64,000 nucleotides of DNA from Fulvia fulva. Its lineage: Eukaryota > Ascomycota > Dothideomycetes > Mycosphaerellales > Mycosphaerellaceae. A program made the translations under genes and the position numbers. Below the pieces are notes generated by a model. It was not told where the DNA came from. It saw only the letters and a list, made by a program, of their open reading frames with translations, and searched no databases. The DNA is taken from assembly GCF_020509005.1 (NCBI RefSeq), contig NC_063019.1, positions 2,418,001 to 2,482,000 of the forward strand. The letters are read 5' to 3'. Position 1 is the stretch's first letter. Every line of letters starts with the position of its first letter. Positions 41,001 to 50,744 of this stretch are shown here, piece by piece.

Positions 41001-42620
41001 CCCAAGATACTTCACCTTCTGTTGGTGGAATTCGCTTTTGTCGATGTCCACTGTAAGTCCTGCATCGCGTAGCTTGGTGAGAACCTTCCGCACGTGTTCA
41101 ATGTGCTCCTCCAAGGTGTCACTGAAGATAAGTACGTCATCCAGGTAGGCCGACACAAAGTCGTCTAGGTGTTCTTGCAAGACCTTGTTGATGTATGATT
41201 GGAACGATGCTGGTCCGTTGCACAAGCCGAATGGCAACACTAGACACTCGTAGATGCCGTATCGTGTCGCAAACGCTGTCAACCACTCGTGCCCTTCAGC
41301 TATCCGTAACTTGTTGAAGGCTGCTACAATGTCCAGCTTTGTGAAGTACTTCTTGCCGTGCATGCGGTTGAGCGTCTCTTGTATCAAGGGAATCGGATAC
41401 CGGTTCTTGATAGTGATCGCATTCAATCCTCTGTAGTCGATACAAACACGCAGCCCACCTCCAGGCTTACGTACCACTAGCACTGGTGCAGGAGACTGGT
41501 TCGTCTTTTGCCCTGCTTTCCGCACCTTCCCTTCAGATGTTTGCTCGTCTAGCCATTTTTTAACTGCCTCGTTCTCCTTCTCAGCTAGGCCGTAGGGCTT
41601 GCGGTATGGTGGCTCTTGTGGACCATCAGGCTTAATGTGAATCTCATGATCTACGCCTAGTCGGTGAGGTGGGAGTCCTTCATGATCCTTAGCTGAGAAA
41701 GCGTCCGCAATATCGTGGTACATTGGCGGCAACTTCTCCTTCGGGTTGTGATTGAACTGCTTGTTCAAGAATTGGTCCAGATCATCAGCAGCCATTGCAC
41801 TCAGCTTAAGCTCTCCGCCGTCGCTCTCACGCCTAGTGGGCATGATGTAGAAGCACTCAGCCCCAGGCCGGTGCGCGTACATCCCCCACGCGCGTTGAGA
41901 AACGCCCTGGCAGTCCACTTCTTCATCGTCTATGTCTTCCAGGTCATATGATGAGGCATTCAGCTCTGCTCCTCCTGCTGTGAAGCTCGCTACATCTCCA
42001 GTGAAGGGCTCTGGTCCGTACCGTACTGGTGCCTGCTTCTTCTTCTCGCGGTGGTTCAGGGATTGCACTGTTGTCGGTGTCTTATTCTGTAGACAGTGAC
42101 CAAAGCAGTAATCCGACCTGAATGCCACCTCGCCTGTCTCCCAGGAGATGTTTGGGTTGTGCGCTGTAAGCCACGGCAGGCCAAAGACGATGTCGTATTC
42201 GAGGTCGGTGACGTAGCATAACATTTGCTCGTGATGATCGCCTATGACTACGTCTACAGGGGCCGCGTGTGTAATCTGCCGCGCAGTGGCCGTTCCATCT
42301 CCCAGTGTTAGTCGTCGGCTTTGCGTCAAAGGGATCAGGGGTATTGTGTATTTGCGTGTGAATTTCCAGTCAAGAAAGAGAGAGGTGGAAGCAGAATCTA
42401 CAAGGCCTCGAGCCTTTCTCTGTTGTATCATTACGGGTAACACTATGTGAGGGTACACAGCTGGCTGTTGCTTATCCAGTGCGCATGCCGATATCTTAAG
42501 CTCCTCACTATAGTCTGTTACCGTCTCTTGCGTTCCGTGTCTCTCAATCTCATGCTCTTTCTGTCCTAGGAAGTTCGGGTGACCGCTGTCTACCACGCTT
42601 AGGCAGCGGTCGTGCCATTT
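37932..42620 (-). CDS. pol: Gypsy-2 Pol: PR-RT-RNaseH-IN-chromodomain
   Basis: An uninterrupted frame to 37932, entered by a -1 shift at 42617-42623; the frame itself is open to 42728 and residues are counted from there. The protease-like motif is LVDSAST. RT has CIDYRGLNAITIKNRYPIP, FTKLDIVAAFNKLR and catalytic YLDD near 528. RNase H has ETDSSDF, YDKELLAIIKAFEEW and TDHKNLEYF. Integrase has GHPGRARTYELV with CRTCRTTK, then VDFVVGLP, SDRGKQW and QSERTNQ, with 35 residues between the second Asp and the Glu. A long chromodomain (YEVEKILDMY, WYKVKWAGYQNEEDGETW) follows. The last 25 codons lie in the LTR. No damaging change seen. Confidence 0.92.
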   Translation of the reverse strand, partial: KWHDRCLSVVDSGHPNFLGQKEHEIERHGTQETVTDYSEELKISACALDKQQPAVYPHIVLPVMIQQRKARGLVDSASTSLFLDWKFTRKYTIPLIPLTQSRRLTLGDGTATARQITHAAPVDVVIGDHHEQMLCYVTDLEYDIVFGLPWLTAHNPNISWETGEVAFRSDYCFGHCLQNKTPTTVQSLNHREKKKQAPVRYGPEPFTGDVASFTAGGAELNASSYDLEDIDDEEVDCQGVSQRAWGMYAHRPGAECFYIMPTRRESDGGELKLSAMAADDLDQFLNKQFNHNPKEKLPPMYHDIADAFSAKDHEGLPPHRLGVDHEIHIKPDGPQEPPYRKPYGLAEKENEAVKKWLDEQTSEGKVRKAGQKTNQSPAPVLVVRKPGGGLRVCIDYRGLNAITIKNRYPIPLIQETLNRMHGKKYFTKLDIVAAFNKLRIAEGHEWLTAFATRYGIYECLVLPFGLCNGPASFQSYINKVLQEHLDDFVSAYLDDVLIFSDTLEEHIEHVRKVLTKLRDAGLTVDIDKSEFHQQKVKYLGLIITPDGIEMDPEKLECIQTWEAPENLKDVQAFLGFANFYRRFIEAFSRIAAPLTNLTKSDGPSNHKNRRIQWSLDCQRAFDNLKAAFSKAGMLAHYVPGRETVIETDSSDFVNAGVLSQYDENGVLHPVAFYSKKLSPQECNYEIYDKELLAIIKAFEEWRPELACEADDEDSQPVKIYTDHKNLEYFMTTKQLNRRQARWAEFLSQFNFKIIYRPGLQGTKPDSLTRRSQDLPQGVDDPRNQHQHQTLLPPKRFLKIASLQATVEDAPEEEEPVPLNPEAEEFMPTERDAPTEQPATRESQREAELEYRMSTAYVTDNELKTAIKDLQKDRTPTLLQRAKIHPAHCKVDGDLLYVRNQYDGWSLWVPNDQALQTRIIKINHDAPAAGHPGRARTYELVAREFYWPGLARSVRRYTANCRTCRTTKSLHSQPLGLLQPLPVPDRPWKHIAVDFVVGLPDSTLDGMVYNNIMTVTDRLTKEVELIPIGAMTAQNTARLFLKHVFCRRGFPDTITSDRGKQWVATFWKKLCKMLRTNRKLSSSYHPETDGQSERTNQAMEQYLRMFTNEAQDDWAEWLCLAQFAINNHLSETTGVSPFYATLGYNPEFIERVDLNAGKEGGLTTLQRLDARSAETFVRRICELHKHLQENMRMSQALQAEAANRHRSIPPAYKVGDWVYLSTKNIRTTRPSKKLDRRYAGPYQITEVMPARLSYRLKLSDALVGLDNCFHTSLLQRADHPDFPPLEGQHLAPPPPITIEPDTTEADAAADVVAAPTHMYEVEKILDMYTRKRAGKVKKGHKRKVDTWYKVKWAGYQNEEDGETWQPAEDMLEHAAAAVADFHHNRPELSTPVGFAAPSDWSLPATEILGLNSIRVIPKDTVTNESPRALPLIESAPHIFDTRVEPTEPAMIPNFGHKDHTRVRAEDRLRSGASQLTRQHVSRRKPVEDSLDRANAMLSDDDRALEDDSAFARLWSSTGKWPHKVNNAQRTEACFGRGGTVTGSPRPLTVAASARLNRGPSASG
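38010..38025 (-). other. Polypurine tract of gypsy-2
   Basis: On the element strand GTTTTGGGAGGGGGGT directly precedes the 3' LTR. Confidence 0.7.
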
Positions 42621-44725
42621 CCCTGCCGCGGATCGGCGGCTAGGGAACTGAGGTTCGCGTTCGGATTCGGCGTGGTATTGCGTGGACGCGGTGGGCGATA
42701 GTCGCCATCGTACCCATACATTGGGCATTCAGGGTTGGTCGACACGTGAGAACCTGTACGGCAGCGGTAGCACTTACCCTGCTTCTTAAGGTCTTCGCGC
42801 TGCTCACGGTTGAGCGTAGGCAGGTTCTGTAGATGTGTCGGCAGATCCTCCTTCTTCTTGGTACCAGCGTACTGTAGTGGGCGCTGTACCAAGGCACCTG
42901 CTACACCGGCAGCGGCACTAGCAACTGCGTTGCCGTTGTTCTGGTTGTTCTGGCCGCCATTGCTGTTCGAGTTGCCATTGCCCCGGGGGCGCTCCTTCTG
43001 CGGGTATAGTCGATCTGTCTCGTAGAAACTCTCGTCCAGTGCGGTGCACTCCTCGATAACGTCTTGCATGCTGTCTAGGCGGCGGTCGACTTCGCGGTCG
43101 CCGAAGGTCTTGATGAAGTACTTGCGGTTCAGTCGGTTACGGAACAGCATGAGCTCGGTCTCATCGGTCCATGACATCCAGGCGCGCAACTTCGAGTAGC
43201 GGGCATGGAAGGCTACAAAGGTTTCGCCTTGTTCTTGCTTGCAGGTAGCAATGTCAACCATAGCCTTGGTTCCCTCATTGCGTGTGCCATATTGGCGTGT
43301 CATCCAGTCTAATAACTCTTCTCCAGTCTTGAACTCGTTGAAGGACTGCTGTCCAGGCACAGGGATCCTCGGCTTGATGCTTCGCTGAGGATCACCTTGT
43401 GTCCACCCATACACGAAGCGCAGACCATCTGCCTCAGTGCGGAAGGTTGCTACAGTCAGCTTTAGGAGAACACTGCTGTACCAGCTGTCGAAATTGGGGT
43501 CGTCATCGTTCTTGAAGTGCTTAGGGTCGGGCACACCCTTGCCGATCTCCATGCCGCGAGTGAGGGTGCGGTCAATGGTGAAGAGACGTTCTGGAAGGTC
43601 AACCAGTGGTGTCTGGGTGCGGGTGTTGCGCATTCTCGAGTCACGACTGTTGTTGGGTCCTGGTCGCGGACGGTCGTTGTCACGTCCTCGGCCATTGTCG
43701 CCACGGTCATCGTCGTCTCCATCGTTATCGTTATCACCACCACCGCCACCGCCCCCTCCACCAGCAGCTTCGCGATACCTACGCAATAGCTGCTCGAGTG
43801 AGGTCTCGCGTGGGCGGGAACGAGAGGGTCGGCGGCCTGAGCGGCCCCTACCTCCGTTCTGTGTGGTGTCTCCTGCCTCAAGCCGAGCCTTCAGGTCATC
43901 GACTTCTTGTTGTAGGGCCTGGTTCTTCGCCTCAGCATCTTGTGCCTTCTTCTTCTCCTTCTCGCAGATCTCGCTGAACTGCTTGCACAGGTTGTTGGCT
44001 TCCTTGTATTTCTTCCCCAGCTCTTGCAACTTAGCTGGGTCGCAATCCTTCTTGCTCTTGAGATCTGCTGCCATTTTCTGTGTGACAAGCTCTTCACTTC
44101 GCAGCATCTTGTAGATGCGGTCGTATTCGGTGTACAGCGTGGTGTACTGGGTGTTCTGGAGGTCGTTGGCTCGCTCCATTACATCGAGTTGTCTGCCCTT
44201 AGTAATTGCCGTGTTGACTGCTTGTAGCACGAAGTCGTGGGTGGTCTTCGGGTGTTGGGATGCAAGGGTCGTGAGGTTGTCTGGGGTGACATTCTGGTAT
44301 TCGGATGCGAGAATGTGTTCTGCCTCGTCGAGTGATAGATACACCTCGTCTGGGTCGCCGCCTGGGTTCTCTTCGAGCTTGAACTCGAACAGTTCTGTAA
44401 AGTCAATCTCACCACCTTCTTCTCGCTCGAAGGCCTTCTGGTAAGCTTTATCAATCTCTTGTTGTAGCGCGACACCGGTGTCTACTGTGACCCGCCGGTT
44501 GTCGTCCTGTGTCTGACTCTGAGGAAAAGAGGAGAGGTCGGGGAAAAGAGATGTGCGCTGCTTGCTTTTGCCCTTAGGCTTAGGTGGCGGTCGCATGCCG
44601 CCGTTCGCTGTTTGTGAAGTCATGTTGTCTGGGTTCGGGGGAGGCGTGACGGTGCCTGTATCCTGACTGTCTACGAGCGCGCGACCACCTGCTGATGGTG
44701 TCGCCGCGTTGCGTTCTCTAGGCAT
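42599..44725 (-). CDS. gag: Gypsy-2 Gag
   Basis: 708 residues from the ATG at 44723-44725. A charged, coiled-coil-like stretch spans about residues 195-295 (KKYKEANNLCKQF, EKEKKKAQDAEAKNQ). A run of nine glycines follows near 325 with an Asp/Asn/Arg-rich tail. The capsid-like domain lies around 430-560 (GEELLDWMTRQYGTRNEGT, GETFVAFHARYSKLRAWM). The single knuckle CYRCRTGSHVSTNPEC near 652 is CX2CX4HX6C, two residues longer than usual before the last Cys. It overlaps the pol frame by 130 nt. Confidence 0.92.
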   Translation of the reverse strand: MPRERNAATPSAGGRALVDSQDTGTVTPPPNPDNMTSQTANGGMRPPPKPKGKSKQRTSLFPDLSSFPQSQTQDDNRRVTVDTGVALQQEIDKAYQKAFEREEGGEIDFTELFEFKLEENPGGDPDEVYLSLDEAEHILASEYQNVTPDNLTTLASQHPKTTHDFVLQAVNTAITKGRQLDVMERANDLQNTQYTTLYTEYDRIYKMLRSEELVTQKMAADLKSKKDCDPAKLQELGKKYKEANNLCKQFSEICEKEKKKAQDAEAKNQALQQEVDDLKARLEAGDTTQNGGRGRSGRRPSRSRPRETSLEQLLRRYREAAGGGGGGGGGDNDNDGDDDDRGDNGRGRDNDRPRPGPNNSRDSRMRNTRTQTPLVDLPERLFTIDRTLTRGMEIGKGVPDPKHFKNDDDPNFDSWYSSVLLKLTVATFRTEADGLRFVYGWTQGDPQRSIKPRIPVPGQQSFNEFKTGEELLDWMTRQYGTRNEGTKAMVDIATCKQEQGETFVAFHARYSKLRAWMSWTDETELMLFRNRLNRKYFIKTFGDREVDRRLDSMQDVIEECTALDESFYETDRLYPQKERPRGNGNSNSNGGQNNQNNGNAVASAAAGVAGALVQRPLQYAGTKKKEDLPTHLQNLPTLNREQREDLKKQGKCYRCRTGSHVSTNPECPMYGYDGDYRPPRPRNTTPNPNANLSSLAADPRQGNGTTAA
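42617..42623 (-). promoter_or_regulatory. -1 frameshift heptamer GGGAAAT of gypsy-2
   Basis: In the gag frame the codons are CAG GGA AAT, so G-GGA-AAT fits the X-XXY-YYZ slippery rule exactly. Slipping one base back gives GGG AAA TGG, which is the pol frame. It lies six codons before the gag stop at 42599-42601. Confidence 0.7.
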
Positions 44726-44850
44726 CTGCGCGCTGTGCGCCTTACCGTGTTCTGTGTTCTGATGCGGCTCTGCGCGTTCTCGAGTTCTGCGGTTCTGTCT
44801 GTTCCTGTTGTTACGCGTCCCTTACCTAGATCCGCGATCTGGGTAGTAAG

Positions 44851-44859
44851 GTAGAACAA
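44851..44859 (-). other. Candidate primer binding site of gypsy-2
   Basis: On the element strand TTGTTCTAC begins 2 nt after the 5' LTR and pairs perfectly with GTAGAACAA at 44903-44911 within the LTR. Confidence 0.55.
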
Positions 44860-44861
44860 AC

Positions 44862-45045
44862 TGTAAGGGCGCGCGTACCATAGGGTCCGAATGAGATAGT
44901 TGTTGTTCTACGAAGCTACGAAAGAGGAGCGCGAGGCGCGGCGAAGTTATAAAGTAAAGCCAAGCCGCGCTAACCCGATGCAGAAGGTCCGCGGTTCAGC
45001 CGGGCCGACGCAGCTACAGTGAGGGGTCGCGGGCTGCCCGTGACA
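44862..45045 (-). repeat. Gypsy-2 5' LTR (184 bp)
   Basis: Starts TGTCACGG and ends CCTTACA on the element strand. It contains a TATA box (TATAAC, complement of 44946-44951) 40 nt before the candidate self-primer at 44903-44911. Confidence 0.93.
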
Positions 45046-45050
45046 ATACG

Positions 45051-45753
45051 AACCTACGACTAATAAAGTTAATAAAGCTTAGTAGGCTATAAGTCTATAG
45101 CTATATAGGCGTATAGGGTTATTACCCTTATAGGCTAAGATCAATTATATACCTTATAAGCTTTACTAAGCCTATATACTCTATAATGTCTAGTAAGGGG
45201 TACGCTTAGACTATTATTAATAATCACCCCCTTAACTCTAAGCGGTAACTACTTAATACGTTTAGCGCTAATATAACTAAAGATTTGATACTACTAGCGG
45301 CTAGAGAGCTTTCGGTATTAAATAGGGGTCCTACTAGACGTAGCTATACCTTTAGTACCCCTAGTACTATTTATAACTATAAGAACGGTACGGTTACTAT
45401 CCTCTTAAGTAGTTAGTAATACTACGCTATTAGTAGATTCATCGCCGATGTTTATAGCCCTACTAATAGTACTTATAAAGTGCGCGTTACGTATCTTTTT
45501 AGTAACCTTCGGTAGTACTAGGCCCTCTTTTATAGGCTATTAGTAAATAATAGGTGACTTAGGTAGTATAACCACCTTAAAGAACGGGATTGTACTAGTA
45601 GGGCGGTATAGGTCCATTAATTTAGTGTCGTTATGCTATATTAAATTGCTAAGTCTGTACTACTAGAGTCTAGCCGTTTCTATACGTATATAAGAGATGA
45701 CGTTTATATAAAAGCCTAGGCAGTAAGCCATATCCAGCAAGGTGAATAAATGG
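45051..45753 (-). pseudogene. Copia-2 protease/pre-integrase region (RIP-mutated)
   Basis: The complement from 45753 reads LLDMAYCLGFYINVISYIRI, matching the copia protease C-terminal pattern L-D-V-x-x-V-P-G-F-x-T-N-L-I-S, then NDTKLMDLYRP. Stops are frequent. The region continues into 48386-49923 across MINE-A. Confidence 0.7.
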
Positions 45754-45768
45754 CCCCTAATTAATATA

Positions 45769-47292
45769 GATAGATATTTCATTAAGCTGTTATAGTGCCC
45801 TTTGGCCTATATAGCTATACTATCTTGTTTTTGTATATATAGAGGGGAAACCGTATTAGTAAAAACCCCTCCTCCTTCCCGCCTGTCTTTTCCTCCTAGT
45901 TTTTGTCTTAAATTTCCCTTATTAGGGGTACGCTAGTGTTATAGACCTGCCCTAATAACTACCCTATCTACAACCCCCCTAGCTTCCGCCTTTTGTCTAT
46001 CTACTCCTCCGTCTCGCTAGCGAGGCTAAACTACTAGAGGTATCCCTACTATAGTATCTACCGAGAGATTCGGCGAATGTTACCTTTGTCCCTAATGATT
46101 AACTTATAGTCTCTCCTTCCCGCTTAGTGCCTCTAATTTCCCCTACCTCTCGCCTACTACGGGTATTATAGTAGTATATGTTCTAGGTTTTACGATAGGT
46201 AGCTACACTAGTAGGCTAGGCTATAGATCTCTAGTACGCGTCTCCTAAATAGGTAGGCCCTTAATCTAATATGTTCGGACCTAATTTGGATCGCTATACT
46301 TGCTTCGGCCCTTGTTAGGTCCCTATATAGCTAGTAATTATGTCTCTAGAAGACTCGGAGCGCTATCGGGCCTATTGTCTTAGGGGGTTTCCTTTTCTAG
46401 TCCTACGCCTATAGGTAGCTCGCTATCTATTCCGCTAGGCTTTAGGTCTTAGCCTTACTCCCGCCGGCCTAGCGAGTCCTACGCTCCTCCTCTTTTTATA
46501 CTAGCCATTCGGTACTTATCTATACGGCCGTAAAGGTAGTAAGGTCATCCTCTTTTTAGCTTGTCCTATGTCCGGCCCCTCTCCGGTAGCGGCTTTCTAT
46601 CTTATTCTTTACCTCCTAGATCGTAGTTTATACTAGGTAATCTATCGTCCTTACCGCGTATTAAATTCTTATTCCCCGGATGTACTAGCCGATTAGTAGT
46701 GTTCCTGTCTCTATTTCTACCGTACTTATTAACGTTGTCTTATATACGCCTAGTACCCTACGTAGGTTACCTACCTATGTTCTATTTAGGGGTTGCTCTA
46801 TTCGTTTCGGGATCGGCTTGCCTACGCCTCCTATTCCCTAAATCTATGCCCCGTATAACATAGCTAGTCTAACGATCGCCTTATATATTACTCTTGCCTT
46901 ATCGAATGTTACTTACTATAGAGATGCCGTAAGCCTCTTTATTAAGGCTTTATTAACTTACGCTCGACTGTATACTTTCTTTATCTATAAATTCTAGCTT
47001 AGCTTCGGGTCGAGCTAGATCCCTAGTACTCGTAGCTCCGCTAATAGCTTAGTCTCGTAGCCTTAGATTCTTACCGCCGCCTTTATATTATAGTATGTTC
47101 TCGCTTTACTAAAGTGTATAAGTTAGTACTTTTTAGGGGCGAACCGGGTACTATACTTCTTTGCCTACTCCTCGCATTTCTTGTGCCTATCTTTAAGGAG
47201 GCGACAGTTGTCTTCTATCGAGTCTGACTAGCCTAGGATATTTATGTCGTCTACGAACCCCGATACTAAGGTTTACGGAGAGGTAAGTAGGG
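45769..47292 (-). pseudogene. LINE A 3' part in MINE-A
   Basis: The complement matches LINE A from about 32.83 to 34.36 kb with CpA changed to TpA. The block coding ASGFVDDTNILAW in LINE A is at about 47220-47270. The junction with the module shares one G. Confidence 0.85.
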
Positions 47293-48370
47293 GTAAGGAA
47301 GGAATCGTATTTAGTAAGCTAGCTACGAGATAAGGTAACAAGTCTTGACCGCGCTTTCCTACTTATCTAGTACTACCGTATAGCCTCGTTTCGAGAGGTT
47401 AGCCCGGAGTAGAAGCTTCCCTCTACGCCCTCCCTCCCTATTTACTCCTTAAGCTAATATCTACCTCTATAGGCCTAAGCCCTTTAGTACTCTCTATTGA
47501 CCGATATACGTATCCGTCCTCTCGGGCTATATAGATAGTATTAGCCGTCGCTACTAGTATATACTACGCCCTAGGTTTTAACGCCCTTCGCGTTACCGTA
47601 GCCTATCTCTAGAAAGCGGCCGTCTATACCTCGTAGGTTTACTCGGGGCACACACTACGCCGGGTAGCGTACTCCTTACGTTTCCACCTACTAACTAATA
47701 TAAAGTTCCTTATTACCCTACCCTCGATCCTCCCCGATTATAGAACTAATTTACTTATGATATACGTCTTTTCCCCGTCCTAATAGCCGTCTTTTCCTTG
47801 CTTAGGCTATCGTCTTTTCCTCGTCGTAATCTACTATATTAGACTAGGTACGTTGTGTAGCGGGATAGGTAGTGCCTTAGGCAAAACCCTCGTTCCTATA
47901 CCGGGTGCTTAATAGGCCCTTATAGGCTTCGTCGCGTGTCTACCTACCTACCGTATTATCCGCTAGCAAACACTAGATTGTTTCGTAGTCCGCTCGACGC
48001 CGTCGTATAGTCCGCTTAGTTATTGTTCTATAGCCCGCTCGTCTAATATTCGTCGCTTAGCCCGCTCGGTTTACGGTCTCCGGAGGTGAAAATTCTATAC
48101 TTATACTAGAGGTGTCCTATTAAGCGTATAGGCCACGGTTCCGCGCCCTTCTTATACGTAGAAAGAAGAGGGACTCGCTCCCGATACGAGTACACGCTCG
48201 TCGGATAGTTTTTATACCCGTTTTACTAGTAGTCCTCTATTCGCCGTAGCTTCGCCTACGTTACGCGCCCGTCGCGCCTACGACGCTCTAGCGTAAGAAT
48301 ACTTAGCTCTCTCGTAGCAAGACGAGAGGTTCGTAGCCGACACTACGTAAAGGTAATTCTCGTCGTCGAC
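47293..48370 (-). other. Noncoding module, third copy (MINE-A, RIP-mutated)
   Basis: 1078 bp with the same ends as the other two copies. The hairpin stem at the 5' end and the three GGAAAAGACG complements near 47765-47825 are retained. Confidence 0.8.
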
Positions 48371-48385
48371 CCCCTAATTAATATA

Positions 48386-49923
48386 TAAACACGCCCTAAC
48401 GCTATAATTAGAAAGGTAGTTGTTCTAGCCTAGATTTCTAAGGTAGTAAGGGGCTCTATAATAAACTCTACACCCTGCTAGTTATAATAATTAATTATAT
48501 AAGTGTCTAAACAGTTATTATATACCTAGTAATCCCTAAAGTTAACGCTTAACTTACTAATTAAGCTAGAAAGAACAGTAAGGCTAACAAAACCCTTATC
48601 GCTTAGTAATGCCTTCTTTCTATTAGTAATAGCCTTGTTACGTTCCTAGTCCTTACGATTGTTACAATTTAATACGCTAAGTAGACGCTCGCCGTCGTCG
48701 CTTAAGTAGTAGTTAATAAAGTTTTTCTAGTACTTCTTCTACTACTCTAAGCGCTAATCCTTTACTAGGCGCTTATCGGGGTTGATTATATTATATAAGG
48801 ACAGGCCCTTATAATAGGTGTCCTTAGGCTCGCCGGTAATGTTCTAGTAGCCGCTTAGCCTATTATTATCCTTATCTTTATTCTTATCGCCGCGGCTACT
48901 ACTACGACCCTTATTACCGCGCCTATTACTACGGTTATTATTACTACGGCTACTACTACGGTCTCCCTCCTTTTAACTAGTACCTATAGGTACTGTTTTA
49001 TCCTCTACTAAGGTTTCTCCGGAGAAGGTTTTAAAGACTAATTAACCGTTAGTTATTACTAGTACGGTGTCGCGTATCTATTCGAGGTAATACTTAGTAA
49101 GCTTTTATAGTAACATTTTGTTACGCTTCTACTCGTTATATAGAGAAGTACCGTAGGCTAGAGCCTACTTCTACTAAATAGTAAGTAGGAAGTGTCTACT
49201 AAGGTCGTCGTACTCGGCGTAGTTATACTTAAGTATCTTAGTCTATAAAACTAACTAAGTACTAGCTATCGATTCTATATACGCTAGCCTTCTAAAGCCT
49301 AGACAGCTTAAGCGTAAGCTACCGCTTACGTAGCATATCGTCTAGACTATACTAATCCTTAAGAGCCTAGTATTTTGCTCTAAGGGTATTCTAGCCGTAT
49401 ATTAGCTCTTACCCTAGCTCTATCGTTGTACGGATAAGGTAGGTAATGAGCTTTAATCGCGTAGTAGTAAAGATGTCGTATATCCGTTACCTTCGGTCTA
49501 CGTCTGTTTGTCGTAGCTTAATAAGGTCTCTTAATATAGCGTCTCCTACCGTATACGCTTATTAGATTTCCTTAAACGTTAAGTAAGTAGGCTCTATTAG
49601 CTTATTACTCAGTTAGTAAGGATCTATATACTTCTAGACATTTAAAGACTCTACGTAGAGCTCTAGCTAACGGTTAACTCTGTCCTATTAGTTATAGCTT
49701 TTTAGAACTACGGTACCCTAAGGTAGGGTACCGGTAGTTACCGGCGTCTCGGTAGTAGCTATAACTACAAAATGGGTTATAGGCTAGTAAAAGTTCTACG
49801 GGGATTTACTAGGCCTAGGGGGTACTACTGTACTAGTTGTAGTAGTAGTGCTATAACGATATAAACTCTGCTTTAGGGCTTCCTTTCTAGCGAATGTTAG
49901 TAAGCGCTAACCGGGCTTATAAC
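48386..49923 (-). pseudogene. Copia-2 Gag region (RIP-mutated)
   Basis: About 1.5 kb between the 5' LTR and the protease part. A repetitive Ser/Arg/Asn/Lys-rich segment is visible on the complement near 48860-48970. The frame is broken throughout. The half-tRNA primer site lies at its right end (49911-49923). Confidence 0.65.
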
Positions 49924-50130
49924 TATTACGTTAGAAGTATAGGAAGTTATTATACGGGCTTATATAGGGTGTTTTAAAAGCAGGTTATATATTATATATA
50001 TCTATCTAGAATAGATAAGTATTGCTCTTAAAGAGGCTATAGGTAACTAATTAGTCACCTGATTCTTAGCGTACGTGGCCTCAAGTTTTAATAATAGGAT
50101 GTTGCCTATATATACGCTCGGATCGCGATA
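49924..50130 (-). repeat. Copia-2 5' LTR
   Basis: 207 bp matching 23319-23525. The next element's LTR begins at 50129, sharing the last two bases. The flanking PBS on its left identifies it as the 5' LTR. Confidence 0.8.
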
Positions 50131-50312
50131 TAAGGGCGCGCGTACCGTAGGGTCCGAATAAGAGAGTTGTTGTTCTACGAAGCTATAAAAGAGGAGCGGG
50201 AGGCGCGGCAAAGTTATAAAGTAAAGCCAAGCCGCGCTAACCCGATACGGAAGGTCCGCGGTTCACCCGGGCCGACGTAGCTATAGTAAGGGGTCGCGGG
50301 CTGCCCGTAATA
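50129..50312 (-). repeat. Gypsy-2b 3' LTR (184 bp)
   Basis: Matches 37824-38007 with transitions only over most of its length; followed by the polypurine tract complement, as in gypsy-2. Confidence 0.88.
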
Positions 50313-50744
50313 GTACCCCCCCTCTTAAAACACGTCTTAGTCCTCTAAACGTTATCTATATTATACGGCCACTTGCCCGTACTACTCTATAACTATACAA
50401 AAGTCTAATTATCCTCTAATGCCTTATTATTGTCTAGTAATATATCTATATCTAGTCTATCTATAACTAGCCTATCCGCGACCGGCTCCCTTCGAGAAAT
50501 ACTTAGGGGACCTAATTAGATAGAGCTATAAAGCCTATAGGCGTAGAAAACTCCGGCCGGTTATAGTAAAAGTCTATAATAGCGGCGGCCGCGTGTTTCA
50601 ATATATTCTTAGCCGGTTACTAGGTCTTACTATCCTCCTTATTCTAATATCTAAGCTATTTTACCTTATACTAAGTGTCTACTTTACGCTTCTATCCCTT
50701 CTTTACTTAGCCTACTCGCTTACGGGTATATATATCTAAGATCT
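50313..50744 (-). pseudogene. Gypsy-2b Pol C-terminus (chromodomain end)
   Basis: RIP-mutated equivalent of gypsy-2 at about 38008-38665, with one stretch (after 50500) shorter than gypsy-2, so a deletion is likely. It ends in GATCT (50740-50744), the left duplication of gypsy-3. Confidence 0.75.

Larger units (their letters stand above)
37824..45045 (-). mobile_element. Gypsy-2: complete Ty3/gypsy chromovirus
   Basis: A 7222-bp element with 184-bp LTRs that differ at one base and the 5-bp duplication ATACG at 37819-37823 and 45046-45050. It has gag and pol with a -1 shift heptamer, a polypurine tract and a candidate self-primer site. It is free of RIP while its copia-2 host is heavily mutated. 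A RIP-mutated second copy starts at 50129 and a solo LTR is at 13471-13654. Confidence 0.94.
45769..48370 (-). mobile_element. Chimeric retrotransposon MINE-A: 1.08-kb module fused to LINE A (RIP-mutated)
   Basis: On the minus strand the module (47293-48370) is joined to the last 1.5 kb of a family A LINE (45769-47292). A perfect 15-bp duplication CCCCTAATTAATATA at 45754-45768 and 48371-48385 encloses both, so they inserted as one molecule. The LINE part covers the end of the RT (from just upstream of the FVDD box), the C-terminus and the 3' UTR, all RIP-mutated. Confidence 0.85.
23319..50130 (-). mobile_element. Copia-2: old Ty1/copia element split by four insertions
   Basis: LTRs of 207 bp at 23319-23525 and 49924-50130 bound an element whose internal pieces are 23526-23806, 28496-29209, 35505-37818, 45051-45753 and 48386-49923, about 5.6 kb in all. 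Their order on the minus strand is gag, protease, integrase, RT, RNase H, as in Ty1/copia. Each gap is an independent element with its own TSD. All pieces are heavily RIP-mutated. Confidence 0.82.

Noticed and set aside
43437..44114. A 225-codon plus-strand frame opposite gypsy-2 gag
   Set aside because: Ser/Pro/Arg low complexity, complementary to the Gly/Asp/Arg region of gag.
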